Assembly (NCBI RefSeq): GCF_900112065.1
Contig: NZ_FOKE01000019.1
Span: forward strand, 1 to 64,000
Length of the DNA stretch: 64,000 nucleotides
Direction: 5' to 3'
Origin: Cohnella sp. OV330
GTDB taxonomy: Bacteria > Bacillota > Bacilli > Paenibacillales > Paenibacillaceae
The notes beneath the pieces were generated by a model. The model made no database searches. It had not been told where the DNA came from and was given only the letters and a program-made list of their open reading frames with translations. This document shows, in pieces, positions 14,881 to 23,398 of the stretch; the stretch's first letter is position 1, and each line of letters begins with the position of its first letter. Made by a program: the position numbers and the translations under genes.

Positions 14881-16506
14881 ATGCAACGACAAAAGTGGTG
14901 GAAAGAAACCGTCGTGTACCAAATTTACCCGAGAAGCTTCCAGGACAGCGACGGCGACGGCGTCGGCGACCTGCCGGGAATTATCTCTAGGCTCGATTAT
15001 CTGGCGGAGCTCGGCATCGGCGCGATCTGGCTGTCCCCGGTGTGCAAGTCCCCGCAGGACGACAACGGGTACGACATCTCGGACTATCGGGACATCGATC
15101 CGATGTTCGGTACGCTCGCGGACATGGAGCGGTTGATCGAAGAGGCCGGCCGGCGAGGGATCAAGATCGTCATGGACCTCGTGCTCAATCATTCCTCCGA
15201 CGAGCATCCCTGGTTCGTCGAGGCGAAGAAGAGCAGGGACAATCCTTACCACGATTACTACGTATGGCGCGACGGCGGTCCTGAATCTCCGCCGAACGGT
15301 CTGGGCAGCATCTTCGGGGGCTCCGCCTGGCAATGGGTGCCGGAGGTCGGCCAATATTACTTGCACTTATTTTCCGTCAAACAGCCGGATCTGAACTGGG
15401 AGAATCCCCGCGTTCGCCAAGAGATCTACGACATGATCAATTGGTGGATCGACAAGGGCGTCGGCGGCTTTCGCCTGGACGTCATCGACCTGATCGCCAA
15501 GGAGCCGGATCGCATGATCACCGGCAACGGGCCCAAGCTGCACGATTATATCCGCGAGCTCAGCGAGCGGACGTTCAGTCGCGCGGACCTGCTCACCGTG
15601 GGAGAGACATGGGGAGCGACGCCGGACATGGCGAAGCTGTACAGCAATCCGGACGGCAGCGAGCTGTCGATGGTGTTCCAGTTCGAGCATATCGGACTCG
15701 ACGAGAAGGAAGGCTGGAGCAAATGGGACCTCGCGCCGCTCGATTTTCTGAGGCTCAAGGCGGTGCTGTCCAAGTGGCAGACGGAGCTGAAGGGCGAAGC
15801 CTGGAACAGCCTGTTCTGGAACAACCACGACTTGCCGCGCATCGTCTCCCGCTGGGGCAACGACGGCGCGTACAGAGTGCAGTCCGCCAAGATGCTGGCT
15901 ACGCTGCTCCATGGCATGCAAGGGACGCCGTACGTGTACCAAGGCGAGGAGCTCGGCATGACCAACGTGCGATATCCGATCGAGGAATACAGGGACATCG
16001 AGCTCCTCAATCTCTACAAGGAACGGACGGAGCGGGGCTATCCGCACGACGAGGTGATGGCTTCGATCTATGCGAAAGGGCGGGACAACGCGCGCACGCC
16101 GATGCAGTGGGACGCGTCGCCGCAGGCGGGCTTCACTTCGGGTGAACCGTGGATCAGGGTGAATCCGAACTATACGGACATTAACGCGGACGCGCAGCGG
16201 GACGACTCGGACTCGATTTTCAGCCATTACCGGCAGCTGATCGCGCTTCGGAAGGCGCACAAGGTGTTCGTTTACGGCGATTACGAGCTGCTGCTGCCCG
16301 AGCATCGCGACGTGTTCGCGTATACGCGCAAGCTAGAAGGGGAGACGCTGCTCGTGCTGTGCAATTTTTACGGCGCGGACGTCGCGTTCGAGCTGCCGGA
16401 GGCGCTCTCTGGCGACATGTCGCTGCTGATCGCCAATTATGCGGACGAACCGCGGCGAGGGACGCTGCGTCCGTACGAGGCGCGGATGTATCGGAGTCAA
16501 AGCTAA
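14881..16506 (+). CDS. alpha-glucosidase / oligo-1,6-glucosidase (GH13)
   Basis: A 541-residue cytoplasmic GH13 enzyme. The four conserved regions are visible: DLVLNHSSDEHPWF (I), GFRLDVIDLI with the nucleophile Asp (II), VGETWG with the acid/base Glu (III) and FWNNHDLPR with the transition-state Asp (IV). The layout matches oligo-1,6-glucosidases and related alpha-glucosidases, including trehalose-6-phosphate hydrolases; these are hard to tell apart by eye. ATG 14881 begins the conserved RQKWWKETVVYQIYPRSF. It stands alone, 53 bp after the VanZ gene, without a linked transporter. Confidence 0.9.
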   Translation: MQRQKWWKETVVYQIYPRSFQDSDGDGVGDLPGIISRLDYLAELGIGAIWLSPVCKSPQDDNGYDISDYRDIDPMFGTLADMERLIEEAGRRGIKIVMDLVLNHSSDEHPWFVEAKKSRDNPYHDYYVWRDGGPESPPNGLGSIFGGSAWQWVPEVGQYYLHLFSVKQPDLNWENPRVRQEIYDMINWWIDKGVGGFRLDVIDLIAKEPDRMITGNGPKLHDYIRELSERTFSRADLLTVGETWGATPDMAKLYSNPDGSELSMVFQFEHIGLDEKEGWSKWDLAPLDFLRLKAVLSKWQTELKGEAWNSLFWNNHDLPRIVSRWGNDGAYRVQSAKMLATLLHGMQGTPYVYQGEELGMTNVRYPIEEYRDIELLNLYKERTERGYPHDEVMASIYAKGRDNARTPMQWDASPQAGFTSGEPWIRVNPNYTDINADAQRDDSDSIFSHYRQLIALRKAHKVFVYGDYELLLPEHRDVFAYTRKLEGETLLVLCNFYGADVAFELPEALSGDMSLLIANYADEPRRGTLRPYEARMYRSQS

Positions 16507-16586
16507 TCGCGAACGGCCTTATGGCCGGCAAAGGAATGTCCCGCTCCCTTCGGACATACAGTGAAGGAGGAGAGGGGGTTCTGCGC

Positions 16587-16958
16587 ATGGTCATTCAAGT
16601 CAGCGTCGCGGTCGCCGCGATCGCTTTTGCCGGACTAGCTGCATATCTGATTTTAACGCTGCGCAAGGGCATGACGACGCTCGCGGAGACGAACAAGACG
16701 CTCGCCGAGGTGAGGAGCGCCGTCCATGGCTTGACCCAGGAGGCTTCCGGGCTCATTCGGAACGCCAATCAGGTCACCCGCGACGTCAAAGGGAAGATGC
16801 AAACGATCGACCCGCTGTTCGAATCCGCGCACGACGTCGGAGAGGTCATCCAGACGGTGACCGAATCGGTCAAAAGAGCCGCGGGCATCCAGACCGCGCC
16901 GGAGCGGATCGCTGCCGGAACGTCATCGCCGCCCCAGCTTCGCGTCAAGGTTAAATAG
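16587..16958 (+). CDS. DUF948 protein (YtxG-like)
   Basis: A 123-residue protein with one N-terminal membrane span (VAVAAIAFAGLAAYLILTL) followed by a long amphipathic coiled segment (LAETNKTLAEVRSAVHGLTQEASGLI), the DUF948 pattern. Related YtxG proteins in Bacillus are general-stress proteins. A GAGGGGG site precedes ATG 16587. The tail is low-complexity and basic. A terminator follows. Confidence 0.82.
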   Translation: MVIQVSVAVAAIAFAGLAAYLILTLRKGMTTLAETNKTLAEVRSAVHGLTQEASGLIRNANQVTRDVKGKMQTIDPLFESAHDVGEVIQTVTESVKRAAGIQTAPERIAAGTSSPPQLRVKVK

Positions 16959-16980
16959 CCTGCCGCGATTACGCGCTTGA

Positions 16981-17017
16981 AGCCCGTTTCTCCTTCAATT
17001 AGGGGGGACGGGCTCTT
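16981..17017 (+). terminator. hairpin terminator after the DUF948 gene
   Basis: AGCCCGT (16981-16987) pairs with ACGGGCT (17008-17014), with extra C/G pairing inside and CTTT following. The T-run is short. Confidence 0.6.
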
Positions 17018-17131
17018 TCGCGTCGCGAACCGCGCAACATTTTTTTTCGTAAATCATAAAACCTTTTGTTTCGGAAGACGTATGTATTGTCATCGCTATT
17101 GTAACTCATGAAATGGAAAAGGTGATGAATT

Positions 17132-17365
17132 TTGGATAATGGAATGACGGTTGTCCTGCTTGAGAAGCTGTCTGACGGTCAATTGCGCAAGATCGACGAA
17201 CGGCCGTGGACGCGCGACATGATGAACGCCCTCCACCACGTCAACTATTTGACCGTCGGCGCGAAGGAATACGAGACGATCGAAGGCAGGCTCAACGTCG
17301 AGCAGGGCGCCGTCGAGCTGCTGCTCGTGCCCGTTCGCAAAGAAAAGCAACCTATCTTACTGTAA
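17132..17365 (+). CDS. small cytosolic protein heading the ATP-grasp/DUF350 operon
   Basis: A 77-residue protein from TTG 17132, which has AAGGTGAT 6 bp upstream. No signal peptide or membrane span and no recognised family; it contains a conserved-looking WTRDMMNALHHVNYLTVG segment. Only 14 bp separate it from the secreted Gly/Ser-rich protein gene, so it is probably the first gene of the 17132-20435 operon. The 16959-17131 gap has a terminator and then an AT-rich stretch likely to hold the promoter. Confidence 0.6.
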   Translation: MDNGMTVVLLEKLSDGQLRKIDERPWTRDMMNALHHVNYLTVGAKEYETIEGRLNVEQGAVELLLVPVRKEKQPILL

Positions 17366-17379
17366 AGGGGGTGCGATTA

Positions 17380-18144
17380 ATGAACGCATCATCCAATGAA
17401 CGGGGGACCGGTCCGGCAGACTCCGGTTCCCAAGCAGGCGGTTCACGCCGCGGCGTATTTGGAGAACGCAAGGGACCAAAGGTGCTGTCCACGGCGCTCG
17501 GCATCGCCTTGCTCGCGGGAAGCGCGCTGCCGCCCGGCGCCTCGGCTGCGCCGACCTCGGCATCTGCGTCCCCTTCGCCTACGCCGTCTTCGGCCGCCGC
17601 GCCTTCTCCCGTGCTAAGCGAATGGTCCGCCGAGGCGGTCAAAGCTTTTTACGATCCCGCGCTCGATTGGAATCTCCCCTACCTCGAAGAGCCGTCCGAG
17701 GAAGCGTCCGCCACGCCGGATTCTTCCGGTAGCGGGGGCGGAGGCGGAGGCGGAGGCGTGTCGGGCGGCGGAAAAGGATCGGGGAGCGGAGGCTTATCCG
17801 GCGGCGAGGGCGCGACGGTCGTGCATTCGAGCTTCGGCTGGGACGATCTTATGCTGTACCATCTGATCTGGGGCCGCGGCGGCAGTTACTCGTCCGGCGC
17901 TTGGGGCGCGTCCCACCCGGCATACAACGCCGCGACCGGCGCGGCCTATGCGCGTCCGAGCTACGATGCGAACCGCTTCCAGAACCGGCCGACGACCGGT
18001 TCTACGGTACGGCCCGCGACCTCCTCCGACAGCGGCAGCATTACCCGGCGGTCGACCTCCGCTTCGAAGGGCAGCATCGGCGGCACCTCGAGCGGATTTT
18101 CCTCCTCGGGCAAGTCTAGCGGCGGCGGAGGATTCGGCGGATGA
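17380..18144 (+). CDS. secreted Gly/Ser-rich protein (YgiB/YjfM-like position)
   Basis: A 254-residue exported protein. After a 33-residue polar N-terminus comes a signal-type hydrophobic segment (VLSTALGIALLAGSALPPG) with a likely ASA cleavage site, then a Pro/Ser linker, an 8-Gly run, a short ordered core (SSFGWDDLMLYHLIWGRGG) and a Ser/Gly tail ending SGGGGFGG. ATG 17380 has AAAGGGGG upstream. The next gene, overlapping by ATGA, is a glutathionylspermidine-synthase-like ATP-grasp ligase. In E. coli the same kind of ligase (YgiC/YjfC) is paired with a secreted low-complexity protein (YgiB/YjfM), so this is likely the counterpart. Function is unproven. Confidence 0.65.
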   Translation: MNASSNERGTGPADSGSQAGGSRRGVFGERKGPKVLSTALGIALLAGSALPPGASAAPTSASASPSPTPSSAAAPSPVLSEWSAEAVKAFYDPALDWNLPYLEEPSEEASATPDSSGSGGGGGGGGVSGGGKGSGSGGLSGGEGATVVHSSFGWDDLMLYHLIWGRGGSYSSGAWGASHPAYNAATGAAYARPSYDANRFQNRPTTGSTVRPATSSDSGSITRRSTSASKGSIGGTSSGFSSSGKSSGGGGFGG

Positions 18145-19340
18145 GCCTGCTTCGCGTACTCGATCGCCGTCCGCTCGACCGCGCAGCCACCGTCAAGGCG
18201 CTCGCCGACCGGGGCTTCGGCTGGGCCGATCTGGACGGCGAGCCTTACTGGCTGGACGAGGTCGTAGCCATGGATCCGTATCTGTACTTTGAACTGAAGC
18301 GCGCCGCCGCCGGGCTGTGGCGGGTGTTCGACCGCGCGGTCCGCTATGCGCACGGACGCCGCGAGCTGTACGCGCTGTGCGGCATTCCGTCGCTGCTCTG
18401 GAACATGCTCGACGCGCTGCCGCTGCCGCCCGAGGGCGAGATCAGCCGGTACGCCCGGTTCGACTTTGCCGTCACGCCGGAGGGCGGGATTCGCCTGCTC
18501 GAGCTGAACGCGGACACGCCGACGGGCTACGCCGAAGCGGCCGCCGCGACGCCATGGCTGTGCAGCCAAGCCGGGCTCCAATCGCCGAACGAAGGGATGG
18601 CTGCGCTCCTTAAGCGGGCCTGGGCCAAAGAGCGGCCCGATTCGGTCGCCTGCGCGGCTTACGGCGCGCATGCCGAGGATTCGGGCACGATCGACCTGCT
18701 GGCCGCGCATAGCGGACTCTCGCCAGAATGCGTAGACCTGCTCGAGCTGTCCGTCGACGAAGGTATCGTCAAGGACGGCGGCGGTCGCGAGATCAGCCGT
18801 CTGTTCGCGCTGTATCCGAAGGAATGGATGGCGCTGGACGATGGCGGCGAAGCGCTGGCCTATGCGATCGAGCGGGGGCATCTGGCGCTGTTCAACTCGC
18901 CGCACGCGATTATGCTCCAATCGAAGGGACTGCAGGCGTTGATATGGGGGCTTTACGAGCTGGATTTCCTTTACGACGATCAAGAGCGTTCGTGGATTCA
19001 CCGCTACATGCTGCCGACGTATACGAAGCCGCTGTTCGACGGGGCGTACGTATCCAAGTCGATGTTCGGCAGGGAAGGCGGCTCCGTGAAGCTGTACGAC
19101 GACGCGGGAGGCGTCGAGGAAGAGGATCGCGAGGGCTTCGACACGAGCGTCTTTTTCCCCGTCGTCTACCAGCATCGCGCGGACCTGCCCGCGATGCGGT
19201 TCGGCGGGCGCCAGCTTCACCTGCTAACCGGCCTGTTCGTGCTGGACGGTCAGCCTTGCGGCCTGCTCGGCAGAGCCGGCGGCAGAATCACGGGCAACGC
19301 AAGTCATTTCGTGCCGATCGGGGTGAACGGTCATGTATAG
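18141..19340 (+). CDS. glutathionylspermidine synthase-like ATP-grasp ligase
   Basis: A 399-residue protein of the GSP_synth (preATP-grasp plus ATP-grasp) family. Key parts are RYARFDFAVTPEGGIRLLELN followed by ADTPTG (~residues 111-136), QSKGLQALIW (~255-264), the loop VSKSMFGREGGSVKLYD (~301-317) that covers ATP, and a C-terminal GRITGNASHFVPI. Family members join an amine to a carboxylate using ATP; E. coli YgiC and YjfC are relatives. Spermidine is not implied as substrate here. Translation is coupled to both neighbours (ATGA before, 8-bp overlap after). Confidence 0.85.
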   Translation: MSLLRVLDRRPLDRAATVKALADRGFGWADLDGEPYWLDEVVAMDPYLYFELKRAAAGLWRVFDRAVRYAHGRRELYALCGIPSLLWNMLDALPLPPEGEISRYARFDFAVTPEGGIRLLELNADTPTGYAEAAAATPWLCSQAGLQSPNEGMAALLKRAWAKERPDSVACAAYGAHAEDSGTIDLLAAHSGLSPECVDLLELSVDEGIVKDGGGREISRLFALYPKEWMALDDGGEALAYAIERGHLALFNSPHAIMLQSKGLQALIWGLYELDFLYDDQERSWIHRYMLPTYTKPLFDGAYVSKSMFGREGGSVKLYDDAGGVEEEDREGFDTSVFFPVVYQHRADLPAMRFGGRQLHLLTGLFVLDGQPCGLLGRAGGRITGNASHFVPIGVNGHV

Positions 19341-20052
19341 CAGACGGCCATCGACGCCGGCCGGTCAGGTTATCGCCGTGGTCATCGGCGTCTTCCTTTT
19401 TATTACGATCGTCGCGCAGTGCGCGGACAACGGATCTACCGGCAGCAGCGTGTTCAACGTCAACTCCGGCACCAGCTATTCGTACGGCTATACGGAATAT
19501 TCGCCATCAGGCAGCGGGACATCCGTTACATCGAGCGGCACGACGATCTCGACCGTACCCTGGGATTACCGGGTCATAGAAGGAACGGTCGGCGATCTGA
19601 TCGGCGGAGACATGACGATCGAGCCGGACAACCAGCTCATGGCCAACGACAAAAACTATGCGACCGGGGATAAGGTATGGGTGCTGCAGCATATGAGCGC
19701 CACGCTGACCGAGGACGCGCAGGGGCGCGCGCAAACCGTGCTCTCCACCTGGAGGCCGATCAAGTCGTATAAAATTCAATCCGACGCCGAGGCGGATCTG
19801 AATCGGCTCAAGGTGAAGCTCAAGACGAAGGCCGATCTGATCGGCGTCTACAAGACGACGCTTGGCGACAAGACGCGGGAGTTCGCCGTCGTGGAGCTGC
19901 CGTCGGGACAGCAGGTCAAGCAGCCGATCGACGACGAGCGCTACGCGCAGTTCAAGACCGCCAAGGAAGCGGACATTTTCCTGGAAGAAGTGCACGATTA
20001 TGCCGCATACGATCTCGTATACAGCAAGTTCCGGGGGTGGGCCTCATCGTAG
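19333..20052 (+). CDS. membrane-anchored extracytoplasmic protein of unknown function
   Basis: A 239-residue protein with one N-terminal span (VIAVVIGVFLFITIVAQCA), a Ser/Gly/Thr/Tyr-rich linker and a C-terminal globular part. Its 'VWVLQHMSATLTEDAQGRA' and LKTKADLIGVYKTTLG stretches suggest a beta-rich domain. It overlaps the ligase gene by 8 bp and the DUF350 gene by 16 bp. It sits where DUF4178/DUF4247-like genes occur in related clusters, but I cannot place it in a family. Confidence 0.6.
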   Translation: MYSRRPSTPAGQVIAVVIGVFLFITIVAQCADNGSTGSSVFNVNSGTSYSYGYTEYSPSGSGTSVTSSGTTISTVPWDYRVIEGTVGDLIGGDMTIEPDNQLMANDKNYATGDKVWVLQHMSATLTEDAQGRAQTVLSTWRPIKSYKIQSDAEADLNRLKVKLKTKADLIGVYKTTLGDKTREFAVVELPSGQQVKQPIDDERYAQFKTAKEADIFLEEVHDYAAYDLVYSKFRGWASS

Positions 20053-20435
20053 CCGTTAATCTCATCGTCAGCATCGTGATTCTCGTCGCGCTCCAGTGGA
20101 TCGGCATGCTCGTTTTCAGCCGGTTGACGCCTTTTAACGATCTGGAGGAGCTGCGCAAAGGCAACGTCGCGGTCGGCCTGGCGCTCTCCGGCAAGTTTCT
20201 CGGAACCGCGCTGCTGCTCGGAGTGGCCGCCTATACGAACAGCTCGATCTGGCATCTCGCGCTTTGGTTCGCGGTCGGATACGCCTGCCTGCTGCTCGCC
20301 TATTGGGTGTTCGAATGGGCGACGCCGAAGCTGACGATATCTGCCGAGCTTCAGAAGGGCAACGTCGCGGTGGGACTTCTGCTCGCGGCCGTGTACGTCG
20401 GCACCGCGTTTGCCGTCAGCAGCTTGATTATTTAA
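20037..20435 (+). CDS. DUF350 (YjfL-like) membrane protein
   Basis: A 132-residue protein with four membrane spans and two copies of the DUF350 signature: LRKGNVAVGLALSGKFLG (~residues 40-57) and LQKGNVAVGLLLAAVYVG (~104-121). DUF350 proteins (YjfL) occur with PspA-type and ATP-grasp genes and are thought to act in envelope stress; the mechanism is unknown. GTG 20037 overlaps the upstream gene. A strong terminator ends the operon. Confidence 0.85.
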   Translation: MGLIVAVNLIVSIVILVALQWIGMLVFSRLTPFNDLEELRKGNVAVGLALSGKFLGTALLLGVAAYTNSSIWHLALWFAVGYACLLLAYWVFEWATPKLTISAELQKGNVAVGLLLAAVYVGTAFAVSSLII

Positions 20436-20455
20436 AGCTTCGCATCCTATCAAAG

Positions 20456-20487
20456 GTCCTCTCCCGTTCGGGAGCAGGACTTTTTTT
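20456..20487 (+). terminator. terminator of the DUF350 operon
   Basis: GTCCTCTCCCG (20456-20466) pairs with CGGGAGCAGGAC (20469-20480) with one bulge, followed by seven Ts. A classical rho-independent terminator. Confidence 0.92.
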
Positions 20488-20508
20488 AATGTCGGCCGCG
20501 TGCCGGCG

Positions 20509-20600
20509 ATAGAACGATTTGATGATTTTCGCCGTCCGATCCTACGATTTGGTGATTATGCGCGCGCGAGCCAAAGCGATGGTCCGCCCGGTGTTATAAT
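20509..20600 (+). promoter_or_regulatory. promoter/operator region of two-component system A
   Basis: A good -10 (TATAAT, 20595-20600) stands 34 bp before the kinase start without a recognisable -35, which suggests an activator. Upstream is ATAGAACGATTTGAT (20509-20523), repeated imperfectly as ACGATTTGGTGATTATG (20544-20560), i.e. a 30-bp spaced direct repeat. The same 15-mer lies upstream of the binding-protein gene (23240-23254) and a near copy upstream of the permease genes (27753-27767). Confidence 0.5.
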
Positions 20601-20634
20601 GAGGTCACTACTCGGCGCAAAGGGGTCGCTCATC

Positions 20635-22446
20635 ATGCGGGGCTTGCTGTCACATCTCGTTCCCCATAAGCTCAAGTACCGGCTGTTCGCCGCGTTCGTG
20701 CTTGTCATTTTGCTCCCGTTCAGCATTTTGAACATATACAATTACCAGAAGATCGAATCGCTCGTGCAGAAAAAGGTCAGCGAGCAGAGCCACGAGCAGC
20801 TGGACAATCTGCATCGCTCCCTCGAGGATCAACTCAGCATCGCGTTCAAGACGCTCATTTTCCTCGAGCAGGACACGGAGGTGCGGCAGATTCTTCAGCA
20901 GCCGGACCGGCTCTCCGTCCTGGACAACAAGGATCTGATGGAGGACAAGTTCAAAGGCTTGAACAACAGCTTTTTCCTGTACAATCCGTCCGTGTACTTC
21001 ACGCTGCTCGACGATCACGGTCATGTCTATACGTCCTATCAGCCGAGAAGGCCGCTCGACTACGACGCGATCGCTTCAAACGCATCGTTCGCCGCCATGC
21101 GCGAGACGAAGGCGTCCTACCTCTGGGTGCCCGACGACGAAAATTACGTGTCGCGCGACATCTCCAAGAGCCCGATGCTGCTGTCGCTTTACGCCGAACT
21201 GCGGGACCGCAGCAACCGAACGTACGGGCTGGCAAGGATCAGCATCGACTTTTCCTTCTGGTTCCAATCCATGCTGCAAAAGTCGGAGAGCGACCAGGCC
21301 TACTTTATCATGGCGAGAAAGGGGGAGACGATCGCCAGATCCATCCCCGGCTCGGAGCTGTCGAAGGAAGCGGTCGAAGCCGTCTCGCGCGCGCCGGACA
21401 ACGGATTTTGGACCGACAAGCGCGGTGACGCGCTGGTCAATTACAGCTACCTCTCTTCGCTGGACTGGTATCTGGTGGACCGCATTCCGCTGCAGGTGCT
21501 GTTCAACGAGATCGAGAGCCTGAAGCAGCAATATTTCGTCACTTTTTATATCATCACCGCGGTCTTCGTCGCCGTCGCTTTTATGCTCGCCTACACGTTT
21601 ACGCGCCCTCTTTCCCGCATGCAGTCGAAGATGAGGGAGGCCGTGCGCAAGGATCTGCGGATTCGGCTGCCCGAAAAAAACTACAAGGGCGAAATTCTCG
21701 AGCTGACCCGCACCTTCAACACGATGATGGTCGACATGAACGGGCTCATTCAGCGCCTGCGGGTGGAGGAGCGGCAGAAGGATGCGGTGCATTTCCAGAT
21801 GCTGCTCGCCCAGATGAACCCGCACTTCCTGCTCAATACGCTCAATACGCTCAAATGGATCGGCCTGCGCGGGGGCAGCGAAGAGACGGTCGAGATCTGC
21901 CTGTCTCTCGGCAAGCTGCTGGAGACGAGCCTGAACTCGGACGTGGATCTGATCTACTTAAAGGACGAGATTGAGCTGACCCGCGCGTTTCTGTACATTC
22001 AGCAGGTAAGGTACGGCAACCGCTTCGAGATCGAATTCAGCTACGACGAGGAACTCGTCTACGCGCTCGTCCCCAAGCTGAGTCTTCAGCCGCTCGTCGA
22101 CAACGCGATCCGGCACGGCATCGCCAACATGCAGGAGGGCGGGCGCATTCTGATCCGCATGGACAGGGATGCCGAATACCCGGACAGGCTGGCGCTCGAG
22201 GTCGAGGACAACGGCGTCGGGCTCGAGCAGTCGAAGCGCAGCCGAGAGGAAGGGCGCAAGCGGCCGGGCATCGGGCTGGACAACGTCCGGGAGCGGCTTC
22301 GGCTGCTGTTCAAGGACAAGGGCGAGCTTGACATCGTGCCGCTTCCGCGCGGCACGTTGTGCCGGATGCGCTTGCCGCTGCTGCTGTCCCAGCCGTACGA
22401 GAGCGGACTGCACGCCATCGACCCTCAAGAAGAGAAGGAGGTTTAA
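20635..22446 (+). CDS. YesM-type sensor histidine kinase (system A)
   Basis: A 603-residue kinase. Two membrane spans (~residues 18-38 and ~302-322) bracket a large extracellular sensor domain of the dCache type. Then come HAMP (FTRPLSRMQSKMREAV), the His_kinase motif QMNPHFLLNTLNTLKWI with the phosphoacceptor His, and an HATPase domain (DNAIRHGI, GIGLDNVRERL). AAAGGGG precedes ATG 20635. It phosphorylates the AraC-type regulator encoded 3 bp downstream. Kinases of this type usually sense carbohydrate availability together with the linked binding protein. Confidence 0.93.
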   Translation: MRGLLSHLVPHKLKYRLFAAFVLVILLPFSILNIYNYQKIESLVQKKVSEQSHEQLDNLHRSLEDQLSIAFKTLIFLEQDTEVRQILQQPDRLSVLDNKDLMEDKFKGLNNSFFLYNPSVYFTLLDDHGHVYTSYQPRRPLDYDAIASNASFAAMRETKASYLWVPDDENYVSRDISKSPMLLSLYAELRDRSNRTYGLARISIDFSFWFQSMLQKSESDQAYFIMARKGETIARSIPGSELSKEAVEAVSRAPDNGFWTDKRGDALVNYSYLSSLDWYLVDRIPLQVLFNEIESLKQQYFVTFYIITAVFVAVAFMLAYTFTRPLSRMQSKMREAVRKDLRIRLPEKNYKGEILELTRTFNTMMVDMNGLIQRLRVEERQKDAVHFQMLLAQMNPHFLLNTLNTLKWIGLRGGSEETVEICLSLGKLLETSLNSDVDLIYLKDEIELTRAFLYIQQVRYGNRFEIEFSYDEELVYALVPKLSLQPLVDNAIRHGIANMQEGGRILIRMDRDAEYPDRLALEVEDNGVGLEQSKRSREEGRKRPGIGLDNVRERLRLLFKDKGELDIVPLPRGTLCRMRLPLLLSQPYESGLHAIDPQEEKEV

Positions 22447-22449
22447 GCG

Positions 22450-23253
22450 ATGTACAAGGTGCTGCTGGTCGAGGACGAGACGTTCGTCCGGGAATCGGTC
22501 AAGGAGATCATCCGCTGGGAAGAGATGGGCTTTATGCTGGCCGGCGAAGCGAGCAACGGCGTCGAAGCGCTGGAGATCATCAAGCGCGATCCGCCCGACC
22601 TGGTCCTGTGCGACATCGTCATGCCGCAGATGGACGGCTTGGCGCTGCTGAAGGAGACGCGGAGCGCCGGCATCGGCTCCAAGTTCGTCATGCTGACCTG
22701 TATCGGCGACTTCGAGGCGATGCGGCAAGCGATGGAGTACGGCGCATCCAACTATATCCTAAAGCTATCGATGAGCGTGAAGGACTTGCGGGAGACGCTG
22801 GCCAAGGTGAGCCGGGAGCTGTCGGGCGGCTCGGCGGCCGCAGCGGCGCGGACCGGCGCGGCGCTTCAGCCGTCGGCATCGCTTCAGCCATCGGCTTCGC
22901 GACCGCCGATCGCGGAGAGAGAGCGGATCACGCATCCCGAGGTGAACAAGATCATTCAATACATCGAGCAGCATTACGATCAGGACATCACGCTGGGATC
23001 GCTGTCCCGCTACGTCATGATGGGGGAAAACTACGTCAGCGCGCTTTTCAAAAAGAAAACCGGAGAGACGCTGATCCACTATCTGCACCGCACGCGCGTG
23101 GACAAGGCGATCGAGCTGCTGATGAATACCGACCTGCCGGTCAACCGGATCGGCCAGCGCGTCGGCTTTATGAACGACAACTACTTTATCAAGATTTTCA
23201 AGCGCATGACCGGGACGACGCCGAGCCAATACCGGAACCATAGAACGATTTGA
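22450..23253 (+). CDS. YesN-type response regulator, AraC family (system A)
   Basis: A 267-residue regulator. The receiver domain has VEDE, the phosphoacceptor Asp in LVLCDIVMPQMDG and Lys in YILKLS. A repetitive Ala/Ser/Pro linker (QPSASLQPSAS) leads to a two-helix-turn-helix AraC domain (residues ~170-262, SLSRYVMMGENYVSALFKKK and INRIGQRVG-like second helix, then TTPSQYR). It is shorter than typical YesN proteins, which have an additional middle domain. GAAGGAGG lies before ATG 22450. The likely targets are promoters carrying the motif described at 20509, 23240 and 27753. Confidence 0.93.
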   Translation: MYKVLLVEDETFVRESVKEIIRWEEMGFMLAGEASNGVEALEIIKRDPPDLVLCDIVMPQMDGLALLKETRSAGIGSKFVMLTCIGDFEAMRQAMEYGASNYILKLSMSVKDLRETLAKVSRELSGGSAAAAARTGAALQPSASLQPSASRPPIAERERITHPEVNKIIQYIEQHYDQDITLGSLSRYVMMGENYVSALFKKKTGETLIHYLHRTRVDKAIELLMNTDLPVNRIGQRVGFMNDNYFIKIFKRMTGTTPSQYRNHRTI

Positions 23254-23352
23254 TCGTCACAGGCAGGCAGGACAGCCGCCGGATTGTGTATATCTGTTCC
23301 ATCGAGATCATGAATCTGTTACTTATGGACCGCCTTGCCGTCCTGCTATCCT
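23240..23352 (+). promoter_or_regulatory. regulatory region of the system A binding-protein gene
   Basis: Contains ATAGAACGATTTGAT (23240-23254, identical to 20509-20523 and overlapping the regulator's stop codon) and, 74 bp further, ATCTGTTACTTATGG (23314-23328). The latter differs at only two positions from ATTTGTTCCTTATGG upstream of the permease genes. A possible -10 (TATCCT, 23347-23352) starts 19 bp after the proximal motif and has no consensus -35, a layout that fits an activator site overlapping the -35 region. Confidence 0.5.
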
Positions 23353-23398
23353 TGATTTGCACACAACAATACCGGTTCATTCGGGGAGGGCGTCTCTG

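Noticed and set aside
17961..19220. A 419-codon minus-strand open frame
   Set aside because: Antisense to the ATP-grasp ligase, with no start context and no recognisable domain.
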